64,000 nt of DNA. It comes from Tolypeutes matacus. Its lineage: Eukaryota > Chordata > Mammalia > Cingulata > Chlamyphoridae. This document shows, one piece after another, positions 22,433-34,005 of this stretch (position 1 is the stretch's first letter; the number at the start of each line of letters is the position of its first letter). The DNA lies in the NCBI GenBank assembly GCA_026826555.1, contig JAKSZT010054458.1, forward strand, positions 2,787,358 to 2,851,357, in the 5' to 3' direction. Made by a program: the position numbers and the translations under genes. The notes under the pieces were generated by a model. It worked only from the letters and a program-made list of their open reading frames with translations. It searched no databases and was not told the DNA's origin.

Positions 22433-24889
22433 TTTGTGTATTTATATTTGTCATTTGTTTTTAGTGAATAAGAAATGATAGGTGGCTATATCAAGTGTTT
22501 TTATTGGAGTGATCCTGTTAGTTATGTATTTTAAATCAATACATTTGGCTATAAATAGTATGATATCATAGGAATTTTAAGGCTGGTAACAGGGAAAATA
22601 GATTAAAAGCTAATAAAATAGTCCTTTGGGGGATATGCTAATATATTAAGGTAACACCAATGAGGTAGCTAAAAGGTTTGTGAGGTATGTGATAAGAAAA
22701 TGATATTTGGCAATTTGTTGGAAATGGGGTCATAGGATGTAAGGGAAAATGAGAAGCAGAAGGTAGCTCAAGTTTTCTAACCTACATGACTGAATCATTG
22801 AGAATGCCACCAACTGAAGTAGGGATTGGAAAGGAAGAAAGAAAGGTTTCTTGTGGAGAAAAGTTCAGTTTAGATCCTGTGTTTAAATTAGTAGCACTTA
22901 TCTATATTTGAACTCAAATTCAAATTTTTATTTGGCCAGCCTGAATGGAAATGAGAAATTGAGAATTATTGTGTTAGCTCCTGAAAATCTCCATTTGTGT
23001 TTGAATGAAGCTATATGCAAGGATCAACATGGCCATTTTGAATTCTGATTATAACTTATGTCTTAATTTATCATGTAATAGTTTCATGTATATGCAGAGA
23101 TCAGCTGGGTTTTCTGAAAATTGGCATATTTCTTACCAGACTTAGAAATGTGGAAATAAAATTAATTAACAAATACCCCTTACTCCCATGTGTTAGAAAT
23201 AATTAGGTAATAATTAATTCCTTATACTGATTTCTGATTTATGTGTTTACTTTTCCATTCAAGGCAGTTCCTTTAGAAGTTCAACTCGTGATGTCTTGGA
23301 CAGTTTCTTTCTGTGTTGCTTCTCAGTACTTTGAACTGCTTTGTAATTTCCATGAAGATGAAAACCTATAAGCAACTTCAGAGTTCTTCTGTTAAGAGTT
23401 TGAAACCATTGTGAGAATTTCAAGGAGAGGATGAGAAAAGGGCACGAAAGATTCAATGAAAGGATTAAAAGACAAAGTCTAGTAAAAGAATGTTAAGTAC
23501 TTGAAACAGACAGGACTAACTTCAGATAACTTAGAAATGCACTGCTGGGGAATCACAAGTGTTACTTTGACAATACTGAAAAGAGAGCCTGCCATTAAAG
23601 CTCTGACAGTTATTTTCTTTCTGTTACAAGGATTTGCTTGAAATCTTTTTGGTACTAACATTATAATATCAGAGTGAAAACATTAGTCACTCTTTATGGA
23701 GGCATTTATGGATAAAATATAGAGAAATTATTCTAATTTATGTGGACATTTATTGCTAAAAATAAAAAAAAATGTGCTAAGTTACTGAAGAAGCACAATG
23801 CAGAGCTGTTTAACTTAAATTTGCATTATAATTTTCAATAAACACGAATTTTTGCATAGGAATAGACTTTGAATCAGTAGCAATTATATTTTATTTTTGC
23901 ATGTTTGTATGAGACATAGCATAATAAACTTAGATTTTAAAATTTCTATGAATAACAACGCAGGATTGTGTGCTCTAGCAGAATAGCAATAATCATATCA
24001 ATGAAAGCAAAAAAAATATTTGGTATCTAGCAATAAACTTACTACAATGAGGTTGTTGCATAGAAGATACTCTTCTGAGATTCAGAGAGTCCTATTGTTG
24101 TCAAAGCACTAAATATTTTTTTTAAGTGATACAATTATCCTTCCTACCTAACCCAAATCTAGGGATGATTGTTAATAGAATGTCTAGTCATGTAACTAGT
24201 CACAAGGAGGACTTAGATTTTGTCCTGCTATAGCTTTTTCTCTTATTTATTTATTTTCCTATAGCAAAAAGAATTTATTTGTTTGCTTTTAAGGTTCATT
24301 TATATATCTGATGGAGTTCAGGATACTTTCCTTCAGATAAATGCTCATATGTACAACATTTTGGTTAGGATTATTAGGAAATAATAGAAGCCCTTAAAGC
24401 CTACCCATAGAATCCAAGTCAATAATTTCTAAATTATTATTTTTCCTTTTCAGATTAGAACCTTAGAATGGCTCCCCTCACATCAACTTGTATCTCTCTT
24501 CCGAGTTTTCAGATACATTATCTAGAGCAGTCTTGTGTGAGCTATGCCGTTGGTGTGTTTATTGAAATGGAATTGTTGTATGTATAATCATGATATTTTC
24601 ATTTATATAATTTCATAGAATCCTCTGAGATCAAACTGTGATTTGAAGAAAACAAAAGTTAAAAATTTCCACACATTCTTCTTAGGAAGCTCAAAAATAT
24701 TGAACGGAAAGGATAAACAAATCAGAGTGACAAATGAGTTTTACAGAATTCTTTGCACCATCCTACCAGCAAGATCCTGTTCATGGTCTTCAATATCTCA
24801 AAATATCTGCTGATACCTGAATTCAGCCTCAATGAAAGGGACTAAATAATAAAAAGACACTAAGATGAGGAGGAGTTTGGCACAGTCAA
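22433..24889. other. No recognised gene
   Basis: AT-rich sequence that includes the tail of the unresolved old repeat to about 22900. Small minus frames at 23259-23661 have no domains. Nothing else is recognised. Confidence 0.45.
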
Positions 24890-25450
24890 GTAGAAGAAAG
24901 AATAACTAGTGTTACTTGACCATAATGGGCAAAGTCAAGAGTTGTTTGAGAACTGGTTCCAACAATAGCCAGGGCCAAATCCTTTGGGGCTTCATAATTC
25001 AAGTTAAGGATTTTGGACATTCTTTTTTTTTTTTTTTTTTTTTTAAAGATTTTATTTATTTATTCATTTATACCCCCCTTGCTGCTTGTGCTCGCTGGGT
25101 CAGCTTTTTAACTCAATGCGGGAAGACACTGGAGGGTTTTAAGCAAAGATATTAAGTGCTGTAGTAATATAAACAATATTTTTCAAAATATCACATTGAC
25201 TTCTTGCAGAGAAGGCTTGTCACAAGCAAATGTAGAAGAAGGGAGACAAGCCAAGAGTTTGATCTCACCTTGATCAAGTGAGAAAAGACAGTGTCTTATT
25301 CCCCACTACAGTAAGTGCAGTGGAAATGGAAAGAAGAAAATATAATTGAAATTTGACTCGATGGTAGAATTGAAACATTTTGCTGATGGATTAAAAGACA
25401 GCAGCAAGGGAAAATCCTAGAATAATGATTATAGCAATCTCATGTGTATT
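24890..25450 (+). repeat. Second piece of the unresolved old repeat
   Basis: 'cagggccaaatcctttgggg', 'gttaaggattttggacattc', 'ggaagacactggagggtttt' and 'aagcaaagatattaag' follow the same consensus outline as 26430-26590. A truncated SINE at 25022-25106 splits it. Confidence 0.45.
25022..25106 (-). mobile_element. 5'-truncated DAS-type SINE
   Basis: The A-tail (T run 25022-25044) and 3' body up to 'gctcgctgggtcagct' match the copies at 1381 and 51088. It then stops: the tRNA-like head with both Pol III boxes is missing. It is therefore dead for transcription. I saw no clear TSD. Confidence 0.85.
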
Positions 25451-25532
25451 GCTTCCCTATTATGAGATAGTAAGAACTTGGATAACAGTAGATTGAATCT
25501 TACATGCCTATTATTACGCATTCAAATTGAGA

Positions 25533-25588
25533 CAGCTAAGGGCTGGAGATTCGATTGTAAGACAAGATTTCCACTCTTAATAAAGTTA
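25533..25588 (+). repeat. 56-bp exact duplication, probable inserted copy
   Basis: Identical to 21773-21828. The sequence on either side does not continue the source context, so this looks like a short templated insertion. Confidence 0.9.
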
Positions 25589-25604
25589 TAGGTATATGTC
25601 TACA

Positions 25605-26083
25605 TGTGGTAGACAGATTAATAGCCCCCCAAAATGTCCATGACCTGTGACTATGTTACCTTACATGACAAAAGGGACTTTGCTGATGTGATTAAATTGA
25701 GAGGTTGAGATGAGAAGATTATCCTGGATTATTTAGGTGGGCCCTATTTAATCACAAGGGTCTTTATGAAAGGGAGGTAGGTAGGTCAAAGAGAGAAGAG
25801 ATGTGAAATGGAAACAGAGAAGAGAGAGAGAGACCATGTGATGCTGTCTTTGGAGTTAGAGCAGGGACAGCTAGCCATAGGATGTAGGCAGCTTCTAGAA
25901 GCTGCAAAAGGCAGGCAAACTGATTCTCTGTTCAGATCTTCTGGAAGGAACCAGCACTGTTGCCAGCCCAGTGGGATTGATTTTGGACTTCTAACTTCCC
26001 AAATTGTATGAGAATAAATGTGCATTGTTTTAAGACACTAAGTTTATGGTAATTTGTTACAATAGTAATAGAAAACTAATATA
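25605..26083 (+). mobile_element. MLT1-like MaLR solo LTR
   Basis: It starts tgtggtagacagatta and ends 'taatttgttacaatagtaat', 'agaaaactaatata'. The inner blocks 'atgttaccttacatgacaaa', 'gggactttgctgatgtgatt', 'gattatcctggattattt', 'aatcacaagggtctttatga', 'cagcttctagaagctgcaaa' and 'gttttaagacactaagttta' are textbook MaLR LTR sequence. An AATAAA signal (gagaataaatgtgcattg) lies about 65 bp from the end. The frames at 25786-26025 on both strands are by-products. Confidence 0.85.
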
Positions 26084-26366
26084 GTGATTCAATATATCAT
26101 AATTCAGGAGGGTGGATATACATGCAAAAAAGTTATAAGATGTTGCAAAAACAAAACAAAACTACAAGCCATGCTTATAGGAGCATAAATTTGCATGAAA
26201 ATACCAAGCTCAAATAGGGAATGACATATTAATTTATTCTTAAAAAGTGTCTAATATTTACAAAGGAAGCATACTGGGCAGATGAGACATATTAATAAAG
26301 GATGGATCCATGAAACCATATACAGTGCATGGGGAAAAGTATAAGTTACCAAAAATATTTTAAATA

Positions 26367-26393
26367 GTGTGTGTGTGTGTGTATGTGTGTGTC
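26367..26393. repeat. (TG)n microsatellite
   Basis: About 13 TG units with one TA interruption. Confidence 0.95.
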
Positions 26394-26429
26394 TGATGGA
26401 AGGGCAAAAGGATAGGAGTGGTTAGATTT

Positions 26430-26590
26430 GAGAATAGAGGAGTAGGCTGGAGAGAGAATTTTAAGGACTTCGGATTATGTTGTAAGGAGACTGAATCTTA
26501 TCATTTGGGGGCTAAGCAAAAGTCAGATTTCTTATGTAATATTTATATTTTTCAAAATATCTCTGCTTGTAGTTTAAAATGACAATAATG
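26430..26590 (+). repeat. Third piece of the unresolved old repeat
   Basis: 'ttttaaggacttcggattat' and 'caaaagtcagatttcttatg' parallel the segment at 25005-25180. It is strongly diverged. Confidence 0.4.
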
Positions 26591-26758
26591 AAAAGTATTA
26601 TTCTACTCTCCTACTCCCACCACAGAATCCTGCTTCTAGGATCAACCACTTCTGCCCCTTTAACTGTTTCTTCCAATATTTATATCAATAATTCTCAATA
26701 GTGTACTTATGCTGATGATTTATAATTTTTCAAATATTTCTAAAAAGGAAATGAAAAT

Positions 26759-27206
26759 TGTATTTGTCAGGGCTTTCCAGAGTAAACCACTGACAGGACA
26801 TATATATGAAGAGATTTATTATAGGAATTGTCTTACCTTACCATGGGAATTAGCAAGTCCAAATTCCATAGGGCAGTCCAAAAGCTGGAAAGTCTGATGA
26901 CAGTGATGTTGATTTCCTCAGGAGAAGCAGGCTGGCTGAAGTAGAGATAGAAATTCCTCTCTCTGGCTGCTGAAATCCTCATCTCTCTCTTTAAGGCCTC
27001 CACCAAATTGGATGAAATTCCTCTCATTGTTGAAGGTGATCTCTTTGTTTATTCTAGATGCAAATAGATGTAGATACCATCAACTGACTAATGATTTAAA
27101 TCCATCTGCAAAGTACCCTCACAGTAACAATCAGGTCAGAGCTTGTTTGACCAAATAACTGGACACTATAACCCAGACAAGTTGACACATGAAATCAACC
27201 ATCATA
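26759..27206 (-). mobile_element. MLT2-like ERVL solo LTR
   Basis: On the minus strand it starts near 'gatggttgatttcatgtgtc', continues 'aacttgtctgggttatagtg', 'tttggtcaaacaagctctga' and 'atttaaatcattagtcagtt', and ends 'ataaatctcttcatatatat', 'actctggaaagccctgacaa'. This order is that of MLT2, the LTR of ERVL elements. The ends are approximate and the TSD is not preserved. No internal viral sequence is attached. Confidence 0.8.
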
Positions 27207-29842
27207 AAGAGTAAGCTCTCTTACACACATGTATACATGCAAATACAAACATATATACACATATCCTACTATAATTAAATTATAAACATCTAAATAATAA
27301 TCATTCAGTGTTTACATTATATGACAATATATATACATAATTTATAGCTGAACCACTGTACTCCAATTATATTTCTTTCCTTCTTCAACAGTTTTGTTTG
27401 TAGGTTTGTATATGTAACATTTACTCAGCCTTAAGCATTCTGATTGAACTATAAAACCATAAAGTTCTTCCTGTTAGGACTAAATACATCAGTTCCTTTT
27501 TTTTCCCTCCTCCTTGGAGACATCCCTCCTGAAGGCTTCAGACTTCCTGCTCCAATCTGGATTGTCTGAGCTATACTTTGTAATATATTATGTGACTTTA
27601 TATTTTATAATACAAACTAGGACACCTTTAAATGTAAAAGACATATTACTAAAACCTATCAGATCAAATGTAAGCTGTGACTTCTAGGACTAACTAAATT
27701 CCATCTGTGTTTCACTTTTTTCGCTTCCTGTTTCCAGTATTCTACGTCTTCCCATCTCTTGCTATTTTAATTTGTTGTGTTTGGTTCATTCTCCCATATT
27801 CTCTAACAGTAGTATATGAGAAAGTATTTCATACTTCATATTGTGGTTTGTCCTGGTGTAGTTGTAAGCAGAGCAAATCATTTTCTCTCAGAATGTTGAA
27901 GACATTTTTCATGCTTTCCAGGATTCAGTGCTGATGGTGAGAAATCTGAGCCACTCTGATACTCTGTTCTTTGTATTTAATCTCATTTTTCCTTTTGAGG
28001 AATTTTGATGTATCTTCTGTCTCTGATATTCTTACATATAGATTATTAAATATCATTATATGCAAATTCTATTTCCTCCTCTGGAAGCTTTTAGGTTACA
28101 CTATGTATGGTATTTATACATATCACGATATAATTTGTTGTGCATCTTTCTGAATTAATTATGCTGGGTTTAAGGTAGGCCCTTTCTGTTTAACAAATAT
28201 TGTAGTATGTATTACACCCTTCATATAATTCTGATAGCTCTAATCCACTGAGTCAATTGCTTCTTCCTATTTGTTTTCAACTACCAATATTTTGATTTGT
28301 TGCTAGATACCAACATTTTGTTTTCAACTCATTGGCTATTATCGCCTCTCCAAGTTCTCTTTTGCATGGTGGTTTTATACATTTTTAATCCATTTACAGT
28401 CATTTGAGAAGGACTTGGGGGTGGAAAGAAGAGAGTAATAATTGGGTTCCAGTTGCCATTTTTAAACCAAAGTTTTAATTACTTTTTCTTTTAGAAAAAG
28501 GACCTTTAAGGCACCATGAGGGACAGACTAAATTAGGGAAGGATTAGATTCAGGGAAATTATTTGCCAGCTCATGAGCAAGATGATAAAAATCTTCAATT
28601 GCAATAATGATGAAGAACAAATCTAGAAATCAATCCACGGTAGCTCACAGGAAGGGGTTAAAGCTTGTGGTAACTCTAAAGCAGAATGAGGCATAATAAC
28701 AATTCTTGATGATAAACTGATAATGGCTTTCTGAAGATCCCACATGCTTCCTCTTCTTCCTTTCTATACTAATTAAGAACATGTTACTAGTACCTAAAAA
28801 TAATTACTGTTACATAATTTGTTCAAATATAGGACAAGTAACTTCCAAGCATTAAATAATAAGATGCTTATAATATACTATGAGAAATTCTAGTAGGGCT
28901 TTGTATATCCCTCAGTCTCTCTCCTTCCCTATTTCCTTAAGTGAAAAATCTTCATAAGGATTTTAAGTCCTTAAAAGTTAAAAAATTAACAGATATCCCT
29001 TAAGTGACATCAATTTTCCTATTTAGATTTTTTTAAAAAGGGCTGTTAATTTCCTATCAGTATATGGGTTGACATGACTAGAGATCAAAGATCTGACATC
29101 ACCATCCAACTCATGGCTTTCTCTCTTTCCCCTATCCTACTGGTTTTTCTCTCTCTTTCCTTCATTTCTTGATTTTCTCCATGGCTTTTCCCTCTAAAAT
29201 GTTATGATGAGCAGGTAGACTCATCAAGAGGTAGAGTGGAAATAAAATACATTTCTTTTTGTATGGAAGTTTTACCCTGGTGATATTTATTATTAAAATT
29301 TATATACAAAACTTTAGTCCCAGTTCTGCAAACTACTTAGTGAAAACAGTCTGTTCATTTATTTGGACTGTTTTATCATAAGCTTGACTACATTTCCCAG
29401 AATCTCCTTTACTTTATGGTCCTGATTTAGAATTGGACAAAAGTGTAAGTTGAAAAAAGTAGGAAAAAGTGACAGAGCAGTCATGAATTTCTGCTGACTT
29501 TAGCGTAGGTAGAATAAAGGCCCAACACAGAAATGCCCATCAGATTGAAGCTTGTCCTTGTTTCCTCCACTCTACCTCCAGGCTTCTAACTGACCAACAG
29601 TCAGGCCTATCACCACACACTTGGCTCTGGGCCAACAGAGGCTGCAGGGCTGTAACTACCCAGAGGCAATCACTTTCCATACATGTCTCCCAAATCCACT
29701 AAGTGCCCATCATGGTCCGGGCCTCACTGACCAGTTTTCTATTCAAGCTCCTAATTATTACTAGTGCCTGAGTGATACAAGGTCTGATTCATGACTTTTC
29801 TATGACCTTCTAACTCCCCAATTAAGACGTTTACTTACCTAT
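27207..29842. other. No recognised gene; possible antisense L1 scrap
   Basis: At about 27880-28190 the wording ('agaatgttgaagacattttt', 'gtgagaaatctgagccactc') loosely resembles antisense old L1/HAL1 ORF1 DNA, but I cannot support it further. The rest is AT-rich without features. Confidence 0.4.
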
Positions 29843-30472
29843 TGTATTAGTCCACCAAAGGGGTGCTGATGCAAAATACCAGAAATCGGTTGGTCTTTAT
29901 AAAGTGTATTTATTTGGGTAGAAACTTACAGTTACCAGGCCATAAAGCATAAGTTTCTTCCGTCACCAAATCTGTTGCTACGTGTTGGAGCAAGGCAGCT
30001 GCTGATGTTTGCCAGGGTTCAGGCTTCTCTGGCTCCTCTCTTCTTGGGGCTCCATTTCTCTCCTGGCTTAGCTCTGTTTCCTCCACAAGGTCAGCTGTAG
30101 ACTATGAGCCTTTCTAGGCTCTGCCTCTTTCCACAAGGCCAGCTGTGAACTGTCAGGCGAATGGCTCATCTCTTTTCCTAGGGCCTTCTCTCCTTCCTCA
30201 CGACCAAGCTCCTCTGTGCTTACTTCCCTGGGCTCCAGCATTAAAACTCAGCTTCAGAACTCCAACTCAAAAACTTCAACTCTGTCCTTTGCCATGTCTT
30301 TTATCTTTGAGACCCCACCCACCAAGGGCCGAGACTCAATGCCCTACTGACTTGGCCCAATGAAAGCCCTAATCATAACTTAATCATGCCCAGATGAACA
30401 GACCAGTTTACAAGCATAATCCAATATCTATTTTTGGAATTCATAACTATATCAAATTTTCAAACTACAACA
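29843..30472 (-). mobile_element. Solo LTR of the repeated MaLR/ERVL-like family (copy 2 of 3)
   Basis: It is the reverse complement of the copies at 1933 and 37936: plus-strand start tgtattagtccaccaaaggg, end ttcaaactacaaca. The flanking pentamers cctat (29838-29842) and cctac (30473-30477) match at 4 of 5, as expected for a 5-bp ERVL/MaLR TSD. On its own strand an AATAAA-type signal precedes the end ('ctacccaaataaatacact'). No internal region is present. The 72-codon frame at 30145-30363 is incidental. Confidence 0.85.
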
Positions 30473-32437
30473 CCTACCTCTTCCTACAATTGCATAAGAT
30501 CTAACTTCTATTAAAAATCCTGATTTTATTGTAAATTTTCTGCTTGTTTGATAGAACACCAAATGATACCTTCACCCTAGTCCATTTTCTTCTTATTTTG
30601 TATTTTTGCCACTTAACAGGTGTCTGTGATTTCCCTAACGCACTCATTGTATGGAAATATAACTGTTTCATGTTAATACTTCACTCAGTTTAAACTTGTC
30701 AACAAACCAGTTACATAAGCAAAAAAAGGTCAATATTGTTCTTCTCTGAGCAGTGGGATTTCAAATGATTTTACTTTTATGTTATTTTTTCTATAATACA
30801 ATTTGAAGTATTTTATGTTGAATATTTATATTTTTCAACACAATAATAAAGTTAATAAAATAAACCACAAAAAAAAATTTAGTCAGTCATGCACTAGAGA
30901 CTATATTCATATCTTTGCTTGTAGCTAGGTTCTGAAACTAATTTTTTGTAAAGAGGAATGATGTGTGCAATTTCTGTTGTATATACTTAAAAGAAAATTA
31001 GCTTGGTTCCCACATCTCTCTTTCTCTGTCTAAAGGAATAGAGGGAGGAAGGATACCATGGTAACCCGAGTTTTACCATGTAAAATGACCATTCTTAATG
31101 GATGGTAGGGCAATAAGAAGTAATGGATCTGGATCACTGAATGATCCCTAGAGTCAAGCTATCCTGCCAGGTTGAATGTTTCAGCTCTGGAGTGTTATGT
31201 GAGCATAAATAAAATTCCGTCTTATTCAAGCTGTACTATAGGTTCCCTTTGTTAAAGAAACATAGCCATACACTAACTATTACAGACAATAATAAAATGG
31301 AAAAACATTTTGCCTCAGAGCTCTGGCCAGTGCTTCCTAATGACTTGTGAGCTTCTCCAGGAAAACGCAACCTGTACAGCTGGGGTGTCCTTGATCGTTC
31401 TGGAACTAGGCAGGTATTACATGATCAAAGTATTTTTTAAAATATTGTGCTTTAGTAAGCACACATTTATTACTGAGTTTTTATAACCTTGGTTATGCAC
31501 ATACTCATTGTTCATTTCAATTTGGTTTAAAGTTTAGAAAAGGCACCTGTTTGCAAGGAAGAATGTCAATTCAAGTTTGGGTTAAGGCCAAGTTTTACAA
31601 ATGACAAACTTATTGGTAGCAAATTTAGCAGCAGAAAGTACATTTTTGAGTGGGAAAGAACTGCCACATCCACCTTTAGAATGAACATTGAGTAGCTGTG
31701 CTGTCTATAGATATAATAGCAAAGAAAAAAAATTTGAAGGATCCAATCTCAAAAAAAAAAAAAAAAAAAAAAAAGAAGGGTAGTGGGAAAGTGGGGTTAC
31801 ATCAGACACTTAGCTATTTGTAGTTTTATGGGTAATATGCAAAAGATATAGATTTTAACTAATTGTGGCAAATGCTTCAGTAGTCATAAAGTAGGCCTGT
31901 TTATAGTGGGAAAGTCATGTGTAATATAGAATTGATGCTTGTATAGAGAAAAGAATAAGATAAGATGTTGAAGCAAGTCCATGAAGCATGAGACAAAAGA
32001 TAATTCAGATTAAAGAGGCTTCAAACACTAGAATGCACCAAGTTATTAAAAGAATTAAAGTGGAGCAATTGAGATGTAAAGACGAAGGTGAATGCTGTTA
32101 GTGAAGGCAATGTAGCATTCATTCTCCTAGCCAAGGATGCATAGCAGTCTTTGTCTTGACAGAGAAAGAGCTGGGCGCCAAGCTTTCACTGAAGGCTGCC
32201 CAGCAACAAGCTCTTCTAGGGAGGGCAGTGCATAAATTAATCCCTTTGGTAAGCATTTGTAGCTATTAATTTAATTAGGAAAAGCAGCGTAGCATGAATC
32301 ATCCTGGTGCAATAGCAAAATATTAATGGAGATTTTGAAATTCTAACCTTGAATAAGCACATTGGAGACTGTTCCCCAGTCAGAGTGGGCCAGGGATATC
32401 TCATCAGAAAAACAAAAAGGAATTAAGGAAACTTTCC
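30473..32437. other. No recognised gene; poly-A tract
   Basis: Contains an uninterrupted A run at about 31751-31774. This could be a retroposon tail, but the sequence upstream is not recognised. Otherwise AT-rich and featureless to me. Confidence 0.45.
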
Positions 32438-32674
32438 TCCCACACGTGGGAGGTGTGGGAGGTGGGCAACATGGGAATCCCAGTGGGTTCCGTGTAATAT
32501 TTTAGGTAATCTAAGTACCTCTTAAAATATATGTGTATATATATATATATAAATAACATTTTTGTAAGCAAATACACATATATGCATATATATTTATATA
32601 TCATTTTACAAATGTTTGTATGTATTGTGAGAATTTTGATTTTTACCCATAATAAAAAAAAAAAAAAAAAAAAA
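32438..32674 (+). mobile_element. Young 5'-truncated L1-type 3' tail (X2)
   Basis: Nearly identical to 51765-51985 across the 'gcaacatgggaatcccagtg' block and the AT-rich tract. It ends in 24 or more As. It is flanked by aaggaaactttcc (32425-32437) and aagaaaactttcc (32675-32687), 12 of 13 matching. The low divergence between copies and the clean tail suggest a recently active family. It is non-coding. Confidence 0.85.
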
Positions 32675-33904
32675 AAGAAAACTTTCCCCTTTACAGCCAT
32701 GTTCTATGGAGTTTCTGGAAGAGACCACAACTTAAATTTCCTTTTCTGATCTCATATTACACAGGAACTTATTGTCCAGCATTGAAAGTGGAGATTGAAT
32801 GGAGTTTTACTATCTCTAAAATTTTATAAATCCTAATTACCTCCTCAATTTCCTAAGTTTAAATGTACAATACCTTAGATGACTGGTGGTTTTGCCAACA
32901 CGACTGTCTTCGAGGAAACTGTATTTGGTACCTTTCAAAGGCTGTTAATGCTCTTTTTGTTAGCTGGATAGAAGAGTAACTGTTCAGTGATAACAAGAAA
33001 TGTTTTATGGCTTTGACACAGACACTGAGTGTTCATCCCGCAAGGCTCCTGCCGAGACTTCTCCATTTCAATTAAATAAGAAAATAGTTGTGTTTCAGTT
33101 GCTTTAGAAGCTCATATTCCACCTTAGGCAGATTGTCTAGCATTTTATGTACTTTATAACAACTTTTTCCTCTGGTCAAATGCTTTAATGGGGTATGGGA
33201 TCTTGACCTTTTAAAAAACTTATATGATAAGGTTTAAATGTTGTCTCAAACTTTAATAAAGATACAATGGGAAAAAATTAAACCTCCAAAAATCGTCTTT
33301 ACTCTTATTATTTTCTAATAGAAGAATTTAATTCAATGATTTCCAAATTTTCACAAAGAAAAACTGTAATTCTCATTTATTTTCTCTGCCTTCTATTATA
33401 AGTATGATGCCTTTCCATTTTCTAAGAGGATATAAAGTTTATAATTTGTTCTGTAGGATATTTGTGTATTGATTATGAATGAATCAAGCATCACAGGTCA
33501 AAAAGGGGGCAGGTGCAGAAAACAACCTTTTACAGAAGTAGATGTTGTTATTAAAAATCAGAAAGTCAATTAATTTATGTATGAAAATGTAATTTTTCCA
33601 TGGACAAAAAAAATATGTGTGCATGTGGTGTGTGTACTAATTTACAACCCTATAATGACCTGCATGTTTAAATACAATGTACAATTATAAGAATAGAATT
33701 ATTTAATTGGCACTAACTCACCTGGCTTCAATTCTTTGCTTAACAATAATATATAAGGAAAGAAACAGGAGCATAGAGACAAACAATCCATGCCTTTCAA
33801 ACACTAGTTTAGCCAAAGGAACAATTTAATCAACTGATTTTTGAAATTACACATCAGAAATAAATTTATTATCTACCAGTATATGTTTTAGATTATTTAA
33901 TATA
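32675..33904. other. No recognised feature
   Basis: AT-rich, no frames of interest and no repeat I can name. Confidence 0.45.
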
Positions 33905-34003
33905 TTAGTTCTCAAAGTCTGTTCTTGGACCAGTAGCATCAGTATTCCCTGGGAATTGAGATTTGCCTACATACAGGCAACATAAAAAAGTTCACTAATA
34001 GAA
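33905..34003 (+). repeat. MER5/Charlie-like hAT fragment
   Basis: 'agttctcaaagtctgttctt', 'ggaccagtagcatcagtatt' and 'ccctgggaattgagatttg' mirror the start of the MER5A-type hAT MITE ('ggttctcaaagtgtggtcc...'). It is truncated on the right, next to the Tigger1 insertion. Confidence 0.55.
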
Positions 34004-34005
34004 TA

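Larger units (their letters stand above)
21860..22900 (+). repeat. Old mammalian interspersed repeat, family unresolved
   Basis: Blocks such as 'aaacaaatgagcaaaacagc', 'gaaccttgggcttgtatgca', 'gaaggtagctcaagttttct' and 'aaagttcagtttagatcct' follow, in order, a widespread low-copy mammalian repeat whose typical wording I remember but cannot name. Related pieces lie at 24890-25450 and 26430-26590. An L2-like piece and a SINE interrupt it. It is highly diverged. Confidence 0.4.
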
